Source of the DNA: Hippophae tibetana
Taxonomy: Eukaryota > Streptophyta > Magnoliopsida > Rosales > Elaeagnaceae
Direction: 5' to 3'
Assembly (NCBI GenBank): GCA_037013495.1
Contig: CM072808.1
Coordinates: 46,238,068-46,302,067 of the forward strand
DNA length: 64,000 nt
The notes beneath the pieces were generated by a model, which saw nothing but the letters and a program-made list of their open reading frames with translations, ran no database searches and was not told the origin of the DNA. The position numbers were made by a program, and so were the translations under genes. The stretch's first letter is position 1. Each line of letters starts with the position of its first letter. Below, piece by piece: positions 60,296 to 64,000 of the stretch.

Positions 60296-62269
60296 ATAAA
60301 TATAGTTAATTTTATTAAAATATGCTTAACTTAATTGATTGAATGAGAAGACAAATATAGATTTAGAGGGCTTAGAGTCTCAATTTCAAATGTTTAATTT
60401 TATTTTTTTTTACTAAGCTTAACAAATTGATAAGAATTTATTAGAAAAAATTGATGAGAATCTTTTCCAAATTGCTCGAGAAGTTATTAAGATTGTAAAT
60501 AGTAAATTAAAAATCCAATAATACGTTCATTTTTTTTTTAATTTTTTATATATGTGATTAAATAAGAATTAAATCAATTAAATTTATTTCACTTAATTAA
60601 ACTAACATAAAAAAAATTCAAACCAATTACCTTATAACATATCAAGTTTAACGATAAAATTGTCATATGAGAATTATTATTAGTATAATAGTAATATCTT
60701 TTTAAAGTATAAAATTTATCCTTTATAATATATTTAATATTTTCTTATTTACATATTGATATATATATATATATATAGATATAGATATAGAGCTAAATAA
60801 TTAATTGAAAAATAGATATACGTGGGGGAGGAAAATTTATATATATGCATTAAGTTGATATATATACATTAAAGAGTTATTTATTGTGTGAATATAAAAT
60901 TGATAACTTGAAATAACGAAGTGATGATAAGATTAATTACTAAAAAGTTCAAATATACTATATTACGTGAATTGATTCACGTATATATATATATATGATA
61001 TATAAAAATATAACATTTATTTTTAAGTAAATCACTCCATTGTAAGAAGCAGTTGAAGTTGATCTTACACAGGAATCACATGGCTGTTTCCGTCAACAGG
61101 TAGGATAAGGATTTATTGAAATTTCAGTTGATCAATATTGTGTTTGGATTGCTAAAAGATGATGGGGTTTATTTTAATAATTTTTCTCATAATTATGATT
61201 AGTACCTCCATGGCAAATTAATGGAAATAATTGATTAATATTCTTCCTTGCATGTGCTTTGGATTTGGATTCAAATAAGTTGTATCTTCTAATAGTACTA
61301 AATAAAAAATTTATTATTTCTCAAATTATGACTGCCCTTTTCGTTTTTTTGTTTTTTGTCCTTCCCTTTTTAACATATATATATATGTTAAGTTAAAATT
61401 TTAACATCTTATATAAGTTAAGTTAATGCGTAAATAGATATATAAATCTATAATTAATTAATTCTCTCGAATATATACTAATTTTTGGAATTAAATTTTT
61501 TTTTTTGTGGCGTTTCATGCAGGAAGCATTGTATCACTGATAGTCTGTCTCTCTTGCCTCTATATATGTTCATATTCTCTCTTCTTATAAAACAAACATT
61601 AATTTTATTTATTTATTTATTTCAATTCTTTGATAGAAATCTTTCTGTTGTTATATGTTGGCCAACATTTTATACCATAATAAAGAACAAATCAACTAAA
61701 GGTTTAGGGCTGCAAATTTCAGTACATTACTCATGATGTATTATATATGCACATATAAAGGGGAGTGATTTAATTGTTTTAAAACGCTATCAATTTCGTT
61801 AATTGGTTTTGTGATAAAAAACAATTTCCATGCCATTTTATCTATATAGAATTTTTTGAATATGTAATTTTTATTTTAACATCTGAAAAATATATTTTCT
61901 TAATTTAAGACATTTAGTAAGTTATCAATTATTGTTAATTTATTTTAGGCGATTTTTTTAACTATTTTATACATATATAATATTATTATACATGTATATA
62001 ATTGACCAAATTAACTTGTAAAAGTAAAAAATAAAAATAGATAATAATACTTTAATATAACTTGAAATGAATCATTTATTGAAAAAACTATTTTTAATTT
62101 CTTAAAAAAAATACTCATGATATAATTCCAATTTACATCATTCTATACATAATATATATACGCACTATCATCTGTCAAGGTGTATTTTCTTCTTCTTTTC
62201 TTTTTATTAAGCCTATTAAAACAATTACATCACTTGCCTCTAGATAGGCATGTTACAACATGAATAATG

Positions 62270-62816
62270 TGTTGGTCAACTAATGTGGGCTAGCAGCAGT
62301 AAAGAAAAAAAAAAGGTATGTAAACTTTCAAAGGTGGTAAGCGCCGAAAGAAAAGGAAGAAAAGAAGAAAAGAAGAAAAAGAAAAAGAAAAGGAAAAAGA
62401 AAGTCAAAAATCTCTCCATATAATCCGGAGAGAAGGATGGAGCTTGGCTCTATAAAAGCCTTGCTTCATCTCAATAGAAAGAGATCAGAAGCGGAGAAAA
62501 GAAAAGAGATAGAGAGTTTTCTGAGAGAGCTTTTGAGAAGAAAAATTAAGAGAGCTAATTTGTGAAGTTTTATCCACAAATTAAAGATACATATTTGTTG
62601 TATTTTTGTGAGAGATCCACCTGAAGGTGAAGTGTGTAATCCCATCTTATTATAGTGGAAGTTTAAGTGGCCTACGGGTCCCGTGGTTGTTACTTTCATT
62701 TTGAAAGGTTTTTCCACTCTAAATTCTTGGTGTTATTTTTACTCTATTTTGATTTGGGAAATTATCCTGGGTGTGTGTGGAATTTATTTCTTTAAAACCA
62801 TCTATTTTTCCCAACA
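62270..62816 (+). repeat. 5' LTR of the second copia element, ~547 bp
   Basis: It starts TGTTGG and ends CCAACA, a perfect six-base inverted end. A 60-bp purine-only tract (62345-62403) precedes the TATA box. The left boundary rests on the TG start and cannot be confirmed without the 3' LTR. Confidence 0.8.
62450..62458 (+). promoter_or_regulatory. TATA box in the LTR
   Basis: CTATAAAAG, about 365 bp before the LTR end, following a C/G-containing stretch. It is a good match to plant TATA boxes, so R would be a long ~330 bp. Confidence 0.8.
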
Positions 62817-62819
62817 AAG

Positions 62820-62831
62820 TGGTATCAGAGC
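62820..62831 (+). promoter_or_regulatory. primer binding site, initiator tRNA-Met
   Basis: TGGTATCAGAGC, separated from the LTR end by AAG. Confidence 0.92.
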
Positions 62832-62867
62832 CAAGTTATTTTTAGTAAGAGACTGTATACATATACA

Positions 62868-62983
62868 GTACTATTCATATATACTGTATTGTACTATTCA
62901 CGGACACTATTCACAGACACTAGTCACATAGTGCTATTCGGAAGGTACTATTCATCGATACTATTTGGCAGGTACTATTCATC
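62868..62983 (+). repeat. CTATTC-word cluster in the retrotransposon leader
   Basis: About eight copies of (A/G)(C/T)ACTATTCA-like words at 10-27 bp spacing lie between the primer site and gag. Confidence 0.75.
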
Positions 62984-63030
62984 GTCAGAAAAGTATCAAG
63001 TTCGACGAAACCTGGTGACTAACGACTCAA

Positions 63031-63876
63031 ATGGAGGAAAGCACAGGTAATATGATAAAGTTGACCGCATTTAATTATGCAATTTGGAAGCCGAAGATAG
63101 AGGATCTTTTATACATTAAAGATCTATGGAAGCCAATTATAATGCCGAAGGAGAAAGAAGTAACCGATGCAGACATTGAATGGGCCGTTCTAAACCGAAA
63201 GTGTGCTGCTCAAATCAGACAATGGATCGACAAAAGCATTTTTCAAAATTTTGCTAATGAACACGATGCTTACGTTCTTTGGCAAAAGTTGGAGAAAATG
63301 TATGCGAGGACAACCGCACAAAATAAAGCAAATCTGATGCGACGATTAGTCAATTTGAAGTATAAAGACAGAAGCAGCGTATCAGAACATATGAGTGAGT
63401 TCCAAGGCATTGTAGATCAACTCAACTCTATGAAGATGACTGTAGATGACGAGCTACAAGCGTTGTTGATGTTGAGTTCTCTACCAAAAAGTTGGGATAC
63501 TCTAGTTGTGTCAGTTAGCAACTCAGCTCCTGACGGTAAGCTTACCATGGATATGGTAAAAGACAGAATGTTAAACGAAGAGTCTCGACGAAAAGATGAA
63601 GGATATACTCCTGACACTGAAGCGCTTGTCATGCAGAAACAAGGCAAGCAAGAATGGCGGGGGATAAGTAAAAGTAAAAATCCTCGTAACCAAAGTCAAC
63701 AAAGAGGACGGTCGAAGTCTAGATCAAGGTATGACATGAAGTGTCATCATTGCGGCAAGCCTGGACACTTCATTCGAGAATGTAGAAGGTTAAAGGCGGA
63801 ACAATCTAGAAATCAGGAAGCAGAAACCCGAACAAATGACACCACAACTGTCACTGAAGAAGTTGTCATCGTTTGA
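63031..63876 (+). CDS. copia gag, 281 aa, ending at an in-frame TGA
   Basis: The N-terminus contains LTAFNYAIWKPKIEDLL, followed by the UBN2 region (LWQKLEKMYARTTAQNKANL, SEHMSEFQGIVDQLNSM, LMLSSLPKSWDTLV). A basic linker precedes a CCHC knuckle with C238, C241, H246 and C251. The frame stops with TGA at 63874-63876, but the same frame continues after it into protease. In plant copia elements gag and pol normally form one frame, so this is probably a mutation, though readthrough cannot be excluded from sequence. Confidence 0.9.
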   Translation: MEESTGNMIKLTAFNYAIWKPKIEDLLYIKDLWKPIIMPKEKEVTDADIEWAVLNRKCAAQIRQWIDKSIFQNFANEHDAYVLWQKLEKMYARTTAQNKANLMRRLVNLKYKDRSSVSEHMSEFQGIVDQLNSMKMTVDDELQALLMLSSLPKSWDTLVVSVSNSAPDGKLTMDMVKDRMLNEESRRKDEGYTPDTEALVMQKQGKQEWRGISKSKNPRNQSQQRGRSKSRSRYDMKCHHCGKPGHFIRECRRLKAEQSRNQEAETRTNDTTTVTEEVVIV

Positions 63877-64000
63877 GATGCTGATTATGTCAATCTTGCA
63901 TGCCAAGACACTACTTGGGTAGTTGACTCAGGCGCTTCCTATCATGTCACCTCACGACGGGAATTCTTCTCAACCTACACTCAAGGTGATTTTGGACGTG
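63877..64000 (+). pseudogene. start of copia protease, in frame after the gag stop, cut by window end
   Basis: It reads TTWVVDSGASYHVTSRREF in the gag frame, with the catalytic aspartate codon at 63925-63927. Only 41 codons are in the window. Confidence 0.85.

Larger units (their letters stand above)
54266..62269. other. gene-poor AT-rich DNA
   Basis: No gene recognised. The stretch 56300-56745 is rich in GATCCGAT/ATCGGATC words in both orientations and may be an old foldback. Other duplications are listed separately. Confidence 0.5.
62270..64000 (+). mobile_element. 5' part of a second Ty1-copia element (Tnt1/Tork-like), cut by window end
   Basis: A 5' LTR (62270-62816) is followed after three bases by an initiator-tRNA-Met primer site, a ~200-bp leader, a gag frame and the first protease codons. 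The gag type (UBN2-like with CHHCGKPGH knuckle) is that of the Tnt1/Tork group and differs from the element at 5485. The 3' half is outside the window, so completeness is unknown. Confidence 0.9.

Overview
The window reads as nuclear DNA of a flowering plant, most likely a eudicot. It is very AT-rich, its genes are split by many GT-AG introns, the proteins match Arabidopsis families closely, it carries Arabidopsis-type TTTAGGG motifs, and it holds Ty1-copia elements and MITE-like foldbacks. I cannot name the genus. All functional calls come from reading the translated sequence and from family knowledge; no search was run.

Layout. Positions 1-5019 hold the 3' half of a KEA3-type K+/H+ antiporter (+). 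Positions 5485-10426 hold an apparently complete Ty1-copia retrotransposon with a 5-bp target duplication and nearly identical LTRs. Positions 10545-13668 hold a broken, intron-containing fragment of the DNA polymerase alpha catalytic subunit gene (-), with a telomere-repeat-bearing MITE-like element in one of its introns. Positions 14980-15480 hold a decayed copia fragment. Positions 17086-24230 hold a 16-exon Spinster-like MFS transporter (+). Positions 25757-33231 hold a 13-exon ankyrin-DHHC protein S-acyltransferase of the PAT23 type (+), whose introns carry several foldback elements. Positions 33714-34893 hold a broken, intron-containing DDB1 fragment (-). A second copy of the telomere-repeat element lies at 38201-39015 in the opposite orientation. 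Positions 40158-42533 hold a YEATS-domain YAF9/TAF14 gene (+), and 44704-45027 an intronless SAUR (-). From about 45.3 to 62.2 kb I find no gene: it is AT-rich DNA with microsatellites, short duplications, one GC-richer island and a repeat resembling the 3' end of initiator tRNA-Met. From 62270 to the window edge is the 5' part of a second, different copia element (Tnt1/Tork-like gag) with an in-frame stop between gag and protease.

The genes are ordinary and form no operon-like unit: a plastid ion antiporter, a lysosome-type lipid/MFS transporter, a membrane S-acyltransferase, a chromatin reader and an auxin-responsive growth protein. The less usual content is a MITE-like family that carries degenerate telomeric repeats, two intron-retaining fragments of essential replication and repair genes, a tandem duplication of an exon end with its splice donor in PAT23, a frame-disrupted N-terminus in YAF9, and a very young copia insertion with TA...CA ends. 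I found no clear new molecular system.
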